From Kingdonia uniflora (Eukaryota; Streptophyta; Magnoliopsida; Ranunculales; Circaeasteraceae): a stretch of 64,000 nt of DNA. Positions 46,457 through 56,809 of the stretch are shown in pieces (positions within the stretch are counted from its first letter, which is position 1; every line of letters begins with the position of its first letter). The DNA lies in assembly GCA_014058105.1 (NCBI GenBank), contig JACGCM010002238.1, positions 1,860,001 to 1,924,000 of the forward strand, read 5' to 3'. The notes beneath the pieces were generated by a model, which saw only the letters and a list, made by a program, of their open reading frames with translations, was not told the DNA's origin and did no database searches. The position numbers and the translations under genes were made by a program.

Positions 46457-46782
46457 AATCATTTCCAATAGCCGAAACCATAATAATATTATTAGCTGTC
46501 AGCTCCCAAACCTGGAAACAATTGAAGCCAAATACCAATCATCAAAATTGTTTCTTGTGGGGGTCATTGATGAAAGATTCAAAAAGAAATCTGCAATTGA
46601 TAAATCATGCATACACACACACAAGAATGTACTGAAATTGGATCTACACTAATTAGAAGTAAAAAATTAAAGCAATAGTTGTAGAACAAATACACTTACC
46701 TTTTCTACGAATGGAAGATCCAAGTAATCAGGTCCACCTATACTTAAATTCAACACATCCATGTGGGTTGCCATAGCAATTT
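46457..46782 (-). pseudogene. Captured site-1 protease, 5' part (two exons)
   Basis: Exon 46782-46700 (IAMATHMDVLNLSIGGPDYL, DLPFVEK|GTAAG) and exon 46511-46457 (VWELTANNIIMVSAIGND). The Asn of the oxyanion hole region (GND) is the last conserved point; after it the sequence no longer matches. About a dozen codons further in the normal gene, homology resumes at 44450 (DQSDVIG). The gap is filled by PHD exons. Confidence 0.9.
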
Positions 46783-46789
46783 CTAAATT

Positions 46790-48440
46790 CAAAAGAAGGC
46801 TGTATGGAAATTTAGCTATTCTAAAATGTCTCCTAATGAAACAAAAAAACTAATATCCATAACAAACAGAGAGTACTTAAAAGTGTAGTTCAATTCTCGC
46901 AAATATAAAGTTAAACTGAATAATCACCTCTAGGATTATCAAAAGGCAACAAATTAAAACAAATTAAGACCCAAACAAAACCGGATTATCTCCAAATTGC
47001 ACCTTTAGATAAGATCAACTGCTAAATTAGATATCAATGTTATAGAAATTCATAATAAACAAAAATAAAACAAAGAACAAAGGAATGTGTGAGAGAGAGA
47101 AAAAACTTGTGATTGGAGAAGATGGGAGAGAGGGACATCAATAAAGTTGCAAGGTTTATTTCCTTCATATCAAATATATCCATAATGTCAAAATTAGCAA
47201 CTAAGTACATAATACACAGTAAAATATGAATTAGTTTAAATTGGATATAGCAGTTAAAAGGGGTTGTCAAAGACTATGGTTTATTTCAGATTCTAAGTCA
47301 GCCATTAAGACCTTTATAGCTAAGACTCTCAATCTTCTACAATATTCTTCTCCATCTTCTAAAAATTATTCGTTTAAGAACATTGCAGCCCCCAACAAAT
47401 AATACAACCGTTTTACTCAATTCTACTTAGCTCTTAACGCTTTTATACCAAAATACTAATACTAATAAAATAGTTACCCATATGTAGAATCACAACAACC
47501 ATATAACAAAACTCATTGTAATTTGAAATCATTAGCAATATTAAAAGACAAACCCTATAAATCTTACCTCTTGCAACAAAGACGACGAGATTTATATAGT
47601 AAGTCTGAAATCTATAACAACAAGATTATGATTAAGATATCAGACATTAAAAAAATGAAGAATAAGAAACTCTAGAAATTTATCACAAAAAAGTCCAAAT
47701 ACTAACAAAAATAGGAAAATCCCTAAATTCTGTATTCAAGGTCAAAAAATTAATATACTTTTTTTTTACTTTAAGTAAAGAAAAAATTAGCAAACAAAAA
47801 ATACCATAACAATGCATACCTCTTTATAATTTTAAAATTCCATGTAATTTCACACTGTTTCCAAAATGAATCAGGAATCTTTCAACTGCAATACATCAGA
47901 TAAGATAGAAAGGAAATCCATAAAAAGATCTAAATCCCTAAAACTTTAGTGAAATTAAAATTTTGAAGGGAAAAATTAGATGATTCTTCTGTCAAGTACA
48001 AACCTTATTGCAGCAAATTCCCAAAACAAAAGATCGATCTTCATCTTCTTCATGAAGAAGAAAAAAGGAGGGGAGATATGAGAGATGAATATATAACTAA
48101 AATTGGTGTTTAGAGTGTTTGGAGAATTAAAATTCAATTGGAAATTATAGATTTGCAGAGCTTAAACGCTTAATTGAAATTGGATTATGGCTCAGTTGTT
48201 GGAGAGGAAAAATCGATTGGGATTAAGGCTTTTAGGTGCTTGATTTATGTGGGGAAATTTGTTTTAGATAAGTCGATAAGAAGATTTAGGGATTTAGCTA
48301 GAGATTTACAAATTTCAAACTCTTGATGGAGTCGACTGTGGGAAAGAAAGAGAGAGGGCGTTGGCGGGAAGTTTGGAGAATTTAGAGAATTTGGGCAGGC
48401 TCTTCAATTTTATTTTTAATTAAGATGGATTAGAGTAGAT
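46790..48440 (-). other. CACTA 5' region: exon-like segments, no product recognised
   Basis: On the minus strand a short ATG frame (about 48063-48006, ending ...AATAAG|GTTTGT), a segment after TTGCAG near 47885 ending GAG|GTATGC, and another ending GAG|GTAAGA near 47570 look like small spliced leader exons. None encodes anything recognisable. They may be the 5' leader of the element's transcript or of a captured gene. Confidence 0.35.
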
Positions 48441-48664
48441 TAAGTTTAATTAATCAAAACGACAATATAAACCGTCTAAATTGGATTTGTTTTCCAACGA
48501 AATACGCAGTCGCATTTTTTATGACGCAAATATGAGGAAATAAAGAATAAGCGACGGTGGCAATAAGATTATGACTGTTAACGGATGTCCAAATTTTCTA
48601 ACACACCTGCCTGGTCATAAATGTATATCCAAAAGTGTCAATATTTACTTATTTTGGCCTAGTG
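48441..48664. repeat. CACTA right terminal and subterminal region
   Basis: The complement of CACTAGGCCAAAATAAGTAA ends at 48664, preceded by ACGAC, CCGTC, AGTCGCA, TGACGCAA and GCGACGGTGG units as in the left end. Confidence 0.8.
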
Positions 48665-49326
48665 CCAACTGGCTCGTCCTCGTCAATCACCTCTAGGTTA
48701 TCCTCGTCAAAGTCCTTCATTGGCTCCTCCATAGGCTCCTCATCCTCGTCATCATTATGTATGCTCACAATCTACATGTAAAAAACCATCATGCTTGAGG
48801 TCTAGAATCTAACAAGGGATGGCCAAGAAATCTCCACGGTGCACGATCCATACATTATGTATGCAAGTATCCAACTCTTGTGAAATGTCCAAAGGTTCCA
48901 AAAGAACCTTGTCTGCATATCGAACCGCCAACGGGTCAATATATCAAATAATTAAAGTTACAAATGTTGGTAAATTGTAAATAATATCTTTTAATTTTGG
49001 CATTGCTGAATGAGCATTTGTAGCACACTAGTAAATGTTACCGCCAATGCAATTTATAATATCATATCTAAGGGTATCCTGATGAAAATTACATATTAAT
49101 TTTAAACCATTAATTTCAATACTGGTCAGACGGCCTAATGCCTGTACATTACCATAAAATCAATACAAAATAGCTAACTGGTTAGAAAAGAAACTGAAAA
49201 TCGGGAGACTATCCTCATCCTATATGGTCATCTCTCAAAATGAAAAATCTTTAAGATAGTCCTCACGGCTAGAAGAAAGTCTCTGATCGAAAAAATATGG
49301 AACTCAAGATACTCCGGCGATTGCTC
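48665..49326 (-). pseudogene. F: extra ORF region between integrase and 3' LTR
   Basis: The minus strand carries open stretches IGRLTSIEINGLKLICNFHQ, LRYDIINCIGGNIY, MPKLKDIIYNLPTFV and DPLAVRYADKVLLEPLDISQ with few stops. The acidic frame NDDEDEEPMEEPMKDF (48755-48700) continues across the CACTA insertion to the stop at 37827. No family is recognised. The position corresponds to the env-like or unknown ORF of Athila elements. Confidence 0.5.
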
Positions 49327-49334
49327 GTAGAAAC
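49327..49334. repeat. hAT target-site duplication (left)
   Basis: GTAGAAAC here and GTAGAAAT at 62024-62031: an 8-bp duplication with one mismatch, the length expected for hAT transposons. Confidence 0.8.
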
Positions 49335-49868
49335 TAGGGCTGTCAATCAAACCCGAACATGGCCTACTTTAAATTGGGTTTGGGTCATAAATTGGTTGAC
49401 CCGCTAGAGACGAGAGCTTAACCTGTCGGGTTATATTTATGAAGATTGACCCACGGGTTGACTCGCTAACCCGTTAGTAGTTAGAGTTCATTTGGGTTGA
49501 GGGGATTTAGGTCGTTCTTCATATTATACGTATAACATAACAATCAAATCCTCAATTTTTGTCTACCATATCTTAGTCTCTGGTGGGTGCTATTGATTCC
49601 ATTTTTTGTTTTTTCACTCTCGATTTGAAGATAGCATCCATCTCTTAATTTTTAATTTTTCTTTCAATCTTACTTTTTTCAACATATAAACATTTTTCTT
49701 GAAGAATTATGCCCTCATATTCTTAAAGCTATACTTTAAAGATATTTTCTCATTTACAAAAGCTGAAAATGTAATGTATAGGAGGTTAGGGTTGGAATAG
49801 AACCAAACCACCATAACCATCCCAACTTTAGTTTTGTTTTATAACTTATAAGTTGCAAGGATGGGCGG

Positions 49869-50430
49869 TGTTAAACCATAGTAGGGAGGGTCATGGGCAC
49901 ATGGAGAAGGAAGAATGGACATGAAATTGTAGAAGCACGCTCCCGCTAGCCATGAGGTCGAAGGTCACTGGACGATCTCTCCACCAAAAGCAGAAGCACT
50001 CCAGCTAGCACAAACCGCTTAGGTCATCATGCGAGCTTCCTTCTAGCGACGAGCATACCTCGGGCGGGAACTCGTCTAACGACCCTAGAGGCACAGTGAA
50101 CACAACCGATGGCGATGGGCGTTAGCCCCTGCTCACGTAGAGATGTAGAGCCTACGACCCTGAAGGGATACCTTAGGAATTACATAAGGCACGTGAGCAG
50201 GAACACTCTTAGGTCAAACCCTCCCTATAAATAGAGGGGGGAATGTAACCTAAAAGGGATCTTCTTCTTCTTCTTCTTCTTTTCTGAACACTTCCTCTTC
50301 CTTTAAAGAGAGAGAGAGTTTAAGAGGAGAAACCCAGAGAGAGTCGAGTGGTGCCCTCCTCCAGCAGGATGTGTCAAGCCAAAAACTAATATACACTTAT
50401 TTTCAACCCCGAGAGGAATCACGTGACTAT
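49869..50430 (+). repeat. I: 5' LTR
   Basis: Probably begins TGTTAAACCATAGTAGGG. It shares 'GTAGAAGCACGCTCCCGCTA' (about 49939-49958) with A's LTR and ends ...ACGTGACTATA before the primer-binding site. TATAAATA at 50226-50233 is a good promoter TATA box, followed by a TTC microsatellite (50261-50281) and a GA tract in the transcribed leader. Confidence 0.75.
50226..50233 (+). promoter_or_regulatory. I: LTR TATA box
   Basis: TATAAATA in a GC-richer context (CTCCC-TATAAATA-GAGGGG), about 200 bp before the LTR end. Expected position for the retrotransposon promoter. Confidence 0.65.
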
Positions 50431-50445
50431 AATTGGCGCCGTCTA
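50431..50445 (+). other. I: primer-binding site
   Basis: AATTGGCGCCGTCTA immediately follows the LTR end; TTGGCGCCGTC is shared with A and B. Confidence 0.8.
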
Positions 50446-50589
50446 TGTTCACACCTTCAACCTCTATCTAAACCGAGCGAAGATGGTGGTTTATATACGA
50501 AACTAATTATAAGAGCAAGCTATGGCAGAAATGTGAGCTACACTGTTACAGTTACAAGAGTAGATGTCCACTAAGGAGGACCAAATCTG

Positions 50590-52370
50590 CCAGCTCTAAT
50601 TGGCCAATGACGAACTATGCGACACTCTCGTCGCTGGACCTCAACCGCCGCCTGGCGGCCAGGCGACATCCACATCTGTTAGCAAGTCTATGTCGTACGA
50701 AGCAACACCCAATAACGGTACCTTGCCCCTAGTCTGCAGGCTAGTATATGAGCATCCGCCTACATCAGTTCATCACCCGTACCTGCCACCCCGAGGATCA
50801 CTAGTACCCCCGGTCATCCAATTCCCCCAAACACTGTAGCCTCCTGACCAGTTCATACCATATGGAAAGCCCACCTCAGCAGCGACCTGTTTACCAGCTC
50901 AGCCGCAATGACCCACCACCACAGTAAGGAGGCATGTTCCCCCCCCCCCAGCGCCTGTCACAAACTTCTGGGCCTGACATGATGAAGACTATGCAAACCC
51001 CTCAGTAGCACCAACCATATAGCCCTGCAACCCCTCTTACCCACCTGGGCAGAGCTACAGACCCTACCATGAAATAGTTCTTGCCTGCAACAACCAATTT
51101 CATGAATGGTACCCCAACATACCTTCATACGAATAACCATACGAGCAGTACTACTAGAGTTACTAAGATGAGTTATCCACCAGAGGTGGGGTCTCCCCAA
51201 GATGGGACGCCACCAGAACGACCCATTACCATTAACAGCTGCATCTGTGGAGGTGCTAATAAAAAATGTGCAAGGTAACGACCCTACTAAACGGTTAACT
51301 AAGGAGACCCTCCGGATCCACAACACACCTTTCACTGCATATATCCAGAGTTGCGTCCCAGGCCAGAGCTATTCCAGACCGAAGATGGAGGCCTTTACCG
51401 GGAGCCAGGACCCAGGCCAACACCTCTCAAAATTTCATTACAGTATTGACTTACAACATCAAACCGATGAGCACATGTGTTGCTTGTTTACCTTGACCCT
51501 GTCCGACGAAGCCCTCGCCTGGTTCCAGAGCCTTGAACCCAACTCAATCTCAACGTTCGAGCTACTCTTCTTGGTATTCATAGAATAGTACCAACACAAC
51601 AAGCAATCCAAGAAGCAGTTAGCGGAGCTGTTTTCCTTGAAGCAATAGTTCGGAGAAACCATCGACTTCTTCTTGTCAAGGTTTAAGAGAAAACTCACCT
51701 TAATTGAGTGGGTCGATGCTCTGACTGCCAGTCTCGCTTTTATGGGTGCCTGCCTTCCCAGTTTCAAACTTTATGAGGCCTTACATATGATGCAACCCAA
51801 AGTACTCGAGGACCTCTGTGAAAAAGTAAGAAAATACCAGAATATGGAAGCGGATAATCGAGCATCTGCCTCACAACAACCCTCCTCAGTACCGCTTCTG
51901 CCCCCTCGCCTGTCGCTCATCCAAAAACTTTTAAACACTCGAGGGACTCATACGATTCCCAGTGTGATCCTAACGATAGCAGGAATAAAAGGCTCATTGG
52001 GTGAGACCCTCGAGATAAAACTGAGCCCCCACATATGGAAGACCAAAAGTCCCACGCTAGGAACATTACTCACCCAGTGACCTTACTTTCACACGGGCAG
52101 ACCTCCTCGTCATTATCAAGAATGACTCAAACTACAGGGATCCACATTAAAAGCCCGACCGTCCTGGACAACCATACTGCCCACACCACAATATTCATGA
52201 CCACACGACTAAGGAGTGCTATGATCTAATCAACATGACTGAGACTTTGTTTTACCAAGGGTATTATACCTAATACCTCAAGCGGCCAATCCCATTGGCA
52301 GACAAACTCCTTCGCAAAACCCTCAAATAGTTAGTAATGACCATTCAGGCATAGGGACATGTGGTAGTAT
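50590..52370 (+). pseudogene. I: gag
   Basis: Start near 50600 (MANDELCDTLVAGPQPPPGG), a Pro/Gln-rich N-terminal region, then the gag core: TPFTAYIQSC, MEAFTGSQDPGQHLSKFHYS, FTLTLSDEALAWFQSLEPNS, LFSLKQ-stop-FGETIDFFLS, SLAFMGACLPSFKLYEALHM and MQPKVLEDLCEKVRKYQNME. The tail shows the HDHTTKECYDLINMTETLFY zinc-like motif. Two frameshifts and a few stops. Tat-type Gag; the best preserved copy for this family here. Confidence 0.82.
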
Positions 52371-52499
52371 ATAAAATGATCCTAGGAGATCACAATAGAG
52401 TATCATCACATAAGGCAGTTTCCAACTCCATGAAGCAGTGTTATCGCCTTAATAAGAACCAACAGACGCCCATAGAATTGAGATGGGCCCAGAGCCGCA

Positions 52500-52890
52500 G
52501 CACGAATAGGCCATCTACTTCATGGACAACGAATTGGGCTCAGTCTCCCATCCGCATGACGATTCTTTAGTCATTTGGATTGGAATCGGGGGTGTCCTCA
52601 TTAAGCGTATGCCGGTAGATTATGGCAGTGGCATCAACTTCTTGTATTATGATGCCCTTAAGAACATGAACATGCAAGATTGCCTGGCACCGTCCAAAAT
52701 AGAGATTTCAGGTTTTAACGGGTCCACCGAACGAGCCATGGGAAAAATCGTCACTCAGGTACAGGCTGGAGCAGTCCTGGTACCCATAACGTTCGCCATC
52801 ATCAACAGCTCCACAGTTCATTATAATGACATCCTAGGAAGCGATTGGATCCACGCTATAAAGGCAGTACCATCTTCCTATCATTAGGTA
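52500..52890 (+). pseudogene. I: aspartic protease
   Basis: The frame at 52522-52887 reads ELGSVSHPHDDSLVIWIGIG, VLIKRMPVDYGSGINFLYYD, FNGSTERAMGKIVTQVQAGA and YNDILGSDWIHAIKAVPSSY. The catalytic DTG/DSG is DYG, so the active-site Thr or Ser is lost. Otherwise a full-length domain. Confidence 0.82.
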
Positions 52891-53049
52891 ATATGCTTCG
52901 CCACAAATTCGGCCCGTACCACATATGAGGTTGCCAAGTAGCAGACCGTATTTGTTACACCAACTCTCTAAAAAAATTGATGGTCCGTGAGAACTCAAAG
53001 AGATAGGGAAAGAGTATCGTCGCTGAGAACTAACAATGAATAGGGAATG

Positions 53050-54150
53050 AGCCCATGGCGATGGACTCTTCCCCCACTCCTCGCCACCCCAACATGTACA
53101 TAAAAATAGATGCACAACCCTCTGATCAAAATAATATAGCTATAAGCACGTTCAATAGAGATTGGACACCGCCTCTCGTGGAGCTGGTCGATAAGATTAA
53201 CCTTGACGGCCCCACGGGAACAACCTATATTAGTTTCTTATTCGCAGGTAACGAGCGCTCGGACCTTATCACCACCCTTCAGCAGTACAAAGACATCTTC
53301 GCCTGGCCGTTCAACGAAATCCCAGGCATAGATCCCGACGTGGCATGTCTCTACTTGTACATTAATGACAAAGCTACCCCCATCAAGCAGAAACCACGAC
53401 GAACAATCCCGAAGTTACGGGGAGACATAAACGATGAGATCCAAAAGTTACTATTGGTTAGATTTATCAGACCCGTAGACTGCCCATGATGGGTAGCGAA
53501 TGTGGTGGCCATCCCTAAGTAGAATGGTAAAGCGCGGGTCTATATTGATTTTACTGACCTCAATAGGCATTATCCGAAGGATAGCTTCCCTATGCCCCTC
53601 GTTACCAGACTAGTGGATTCCACAGCCAACCACGAGCGGTTATCATTCATGGACGATTATTCTGGGTACAACCAAATCCCTTTGACAGCCGAGGACCAAG
53701 AGTCCACCTCCTTTACCACCGGGCATAACTTATATTATTATACCGTCATGCCTTTCGGCCTAAAGAACACGGGATCTACTTACCAGCGCCTAGTCACTTC
53801 CATGTTCGGAGACCAGTTGGGGAAGACAATAGAAGTTTATATTGATGACATACTCATAAAAAGTAGGCTTCACAGGGACCATCTAGTCGACCTCGAGACA
53901 GTCTTCACAAAGCTGCGGCACTACAGAATGCGACTGAACTCTAAAAAGTATAACTTTGGTCTCTCCTCATGGAAGTTCCTAGGGCGCATAGTCACTCAAT
54001 GAGGAATAGAGGTCGACCCCGACTAGATCCGTGCCCTCGCCTATATGCCCTCCCCACAAACCCTAAAACAAGTTCAAGCCCTCGTGGGAAAGATTGTCGC
54101 CCTCATACGCTTTATTTATAAAGCCACCTACAAATACCGTCCACTATTCT
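53050..54150 (+). pseudogene. I: reverse transcriptase
   Basis: TPPLVELVDKINLDGPTG, YKDIFAWPFNEIPGIDPDVA, PIKQKPRRTIPKLRGDINDE, then after a stop WVANVVAIPK, ARVYIDFTDLNRHYPKDSFP, MDDYSGYNQIPLTAEDQEST, VMPFGLKNTGSTYQRLVTSM and EVYIDDILIKS. YIDD is intact. The thumb (RMRLNSKKYNFGLSSWKFLG) ends near 54000. Two in-frame stops (near 53488 and 53520) and one at 54001 separate the segments. The best preserved RT in the window. Confidence 0.88.
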
Positions 54151-54159
54151 AATGTATTC

Positions 54160-54560
54160 GGGAGAACAAAAATAGCCAATGGAGCGACTAGTGCAAGGAA
54201 ACTTTTCAAGACATGTTACGATACTTGGCCACCCCCCAATCTTTAGTGCCCTAAAGAAACACGAACTACTGGGCCTGTATTTGGGAAACCCATACGCATC
54301 TATCAGCGTAGTCCTCATCCGAACGACCATTATTCCAAGCCCATAGGATCAAGGTTATCACCACCCAACTATTATGAGAGGTTTTTGCCAAAAATGACAA
54401 GACTCGCCACATAGCGAAGTGGGCAATCACTCTAGGGGAATTTGGCATACGCTTTGAGCCAAGGGTCACTATCAAGGGACATGCCATCGCTGACCTCCTC
54501 ATAGACTTCCCCATTAATGATGACAATTGGACAAACGTGGAAGATGGCGACCACCATACC
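54160..54560 (+). pseudogene. I: RT-linked RNase H
   Basis: Frameshifted pieces: AKNDKTRHIAKWAITLGEFG-like sequence (54388-54445), then ITIKGHAIADLLIDFPINDD-like sequence. They correspond to the RNase H end preserved in A (ARRIAKWAITLGEFD). N-terminal blocks are unreadable. Confidence 0.7.
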
Positions 54561-54579
54561 CATCTAGATGACACAGAGC

Positions 54580-54960
54580 CTACCTATACTAAGGGGTGGC
54601 AGCTATACACAGATGGATCGGTTAATGCAAGCAGTTCAGAATTGGGAATCGCCTTGGTCACTCCAATTGATGACAAAATCAAAAAGGCCATGCGAGTTAG
54701 TTTCCACCTCAATAACAATAAAGTAAAGTACGTGGTGTTATTGTGAGGAGTGGATTCAGTGTTAGCCTTGGGCATGGAAGAAATTTCCATTTTTACCGAC
54801 TCGCAGCTAGTTGTTAACCAACATAGCGGGACGTTCCAAGCCAATGGAAAAAATATCCGATTATATGGAAATCTTGAAACAACGGATTGGCAAGTTCAAA
54901 AAGGTCAACCTCGAGCACATCCATCATGGTGAGAATATGCACTTTGACGCTTTCGCATAC
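54580..54960 (+). pseudogene. I: second (archaeal-type) RNase H
   Basis: GWQLYTDGSVNASSSELGIA, LVTPIDDKIKKAMRVSFHLN, NNKVKYVVLL then stop, and VLALGMEEISIFTDSQLVVN QHSG in the next frame. TDGS and TDSQ carry the catalytic aspartates. The NNEAEY motif is NNKVKY, so the Glu is lost. Confidence 0.82.
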
Positions 54961-55099
54961 TTAGCTGGAATCATCGGCGACTAGCTCGGGGTTATTCAGG
55001 TCGAGATCCTTGACAATCCGAGCATACTCGAGCACAGGATAACGGTCATGCAAACTGATAGCTCAATCGCACCCTCAGACATCGACTGACGCTAACATT

Positions 55100-56323
55100 T
55101 TCTAGATTTTCTTGGGGAAGACCACATCCTCCCCATAGATCGGGCGGCCGCCGAGAACATCTAAAGCAGAGCAAGAAAGTACATGGTCATTAAAAATGAA
55201 CTTTACCAGATGAGCCTTTACGCTCCACATCTCACATGTATCGCAAGGGAATGGGTAAAAATGGTTATTGCAGAAATCCATGATGGCGTCTGCGGGGCAC
55301 ACACAGTAGGTAGGTCCATGGCAGACCAAGCTCGAATGCAAGGATTGTACTGGCGAACAAAGCAACAAAACTTCATAGCATATGCACAAAAGTACAAAAA
55401 ATGTCAATTCCATGAGCACCTTATTCACGCCCCTACAATACACCTCCATAATGTCTCTAGCCCTTGGTCATTTACAAAATAGGGGTTGGACATAGTCTGG
55501 CACAACCCATGGTAAGTGGGACACGCCAATGGTTACTTGTTGCGACAGACTATTTTACCAAATGGGTTGAAGTGATGCCCCTCGCTCGTATTAGGGAAGA
55601 AGAGGTAATCGCCTTCTTATAAAAACACATCATCACTCGGTTTGGCGTCCCTACAGTTCTGATGACCGACAATGGAACACAATTCGTGGCAGTAAGGCCA
55701 CCGAGTTCATTCGACCCTACAGCATCAAAATAATACCCTTCTGCCCTAGATACCCCTAGGGGAATGGACAAGCCGAGGCCACCAACAAAAAATTAATTGA
55801 CAGTATCAGTAAATGATTAGATGCAGCTAAAGGCCTATGGATTGATGAGCTACCCCACGTTTTGTGGTCTTACTGTACAACGCCACATAAAAGTATAGGC
55901 TTCACCCCATTTATGCTCTCTTACAGCTCTGAAGCGGTACTCCCCGCTGAGGTCATCGCCAATACTATGAGGTTAATGATTGTAAGCAGTGAGATCAACG
56001 ACCACCTCATCGTGAAGAACCTCAACCTGATCGATGAAACAAGAGAGGAAGCCTCATCCCGCATGCTCAGGTATCAGGAGACACTAAAGCAAAACTAAAA
56101 AAAATGGGTGCGCCCTCGAGGGTTTAGCGAGGGGGACTACATCATGAAGAAAATATTTCTTATAACTCACAATCATAATAAAGGTAAACTCCAACCTAAT
56201 TGGGATGGCTCATACCTCATATCCCGGGTGGTTGATGGAAACGCCTACTACCTAATGAATAGTGACGATGAAGAGCTTAAGCCCCCCTGGAATGCAATGA
56301 ACCTTCACAAATGGAATCAGTAG
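55100..56323 (+). pseudogene. I: integrase
   Basis: Zinc-binding domain (55183-55440): 'LYQMSLYAPHLTC', IAEIHDGVCGAHTVGRSMAD and MQGLYWRTKQQNF. Core: 'ATDYFTKWVEVMPLARIREE', TRFGVPTVLMTDNGTQF and GQAEATNK in shifting frames, so D, D and E are all visible. C terminus: IGFTPFMLSYSSEAVLPAEV, NLNLIDETREEASSRMLRYQ and GKLQPNWDGSYLISRVVDGN with a GPY-type fold, ending at 56323. Several frameshifts. Confidence 0.85.
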
Positions 56324-56401
56324 CATATCACAACATGTATAGAACTCACTGCAATACATATTTTTAATCCCAACCTCACACACCTTACAAACAAGATTTT
56401 A

Positions 56402-56807
56402 TACTGGGGGGGCGTTCTTGAAGTAGGACATCCTTGCAACTACGTGAGTCATTTTTTGAAGTAAAAACGTACTCCCCATACTGGGGGCACTTTTAAAGTA
56501 GGATGTCCTTACTCACAACTACGTGAGTCATTTTTTGAATTAAAAATACATTCCCCATACTGGAGGCGCCCTTGAAGAAGGACGTCCTCGCCACTACGTG
56601 AGTCATTTTTTAAAGTAAAGGCGTACTCCCCATACTAGGGGCCTTCTTGAAGTAGGACATCCTCACAACTACGTGAGTCATTTTTTGAAGTAAAAAAAGT
56701 ACTCCCCATACTGGGAGCATTCTTGAAGAAGGACGTCCTTGCCACTACGTGAGTCATTTTCTGAAATAAAAAGATACTCCCCATACTGGGGGCGTTCTTA
56801 AACTAAA
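56402..56807 (+). repeat. I: tandem array 1, 75-79-bp unit, about 5 copies
   Basis: The marker TACGTGAGTCATTTTTT occurs at 56441, 56520, 56595, 56670 and 56746, giving spacings of 79, 75, 75 and 76. Each unit contains ACTCCCCATACTGGGGGC and CTTGAAGTAGGACATCC. A sixth copy is partial. Confidence 0.92.
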
Positions 56808-56809
56808 CG

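Larger units (their letters stand above)
37861..48664 (-). mobile_element. G: CACTA (En/Spm) transposon with captured host gene pieces
   Basis: The left end CACTAGACCAAAATGAGTAA and the right end, inverted, CACTAGGCCAAAATAAGTAA are nearly identical terminal repeats flanked by CCA. The subterminal 0.2-0.5 kb at both ends is rich in GTCGT/GCGAC words, typical transposase-binding repeats. All recognisable coding pieces are on the minus strand: site-1 protease, PHD protein, alpha/beta hydrolase and two exons of a Tnp1-like transposon gene. No TNP2 transposase is seen, so G is non-autonomous. Length 10,804 bp. Confidence 0.92.

Noticed and set aside
41891..46782. A functional site-1 protease gene
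   Set aside because: The Asp and His catalytic exons, prodomain and signal peptide are missing; frameshifts and stops occur near 43383, 43340, 42.5 and 42.3 kb; the gene is interrupted by PHD exons and lies between CACTA ends.
55102..55449. Minus-strand cysteine-rich frame
   Set aside because: Shadow of the integrase zinc-binding domain of I on the plus strand.
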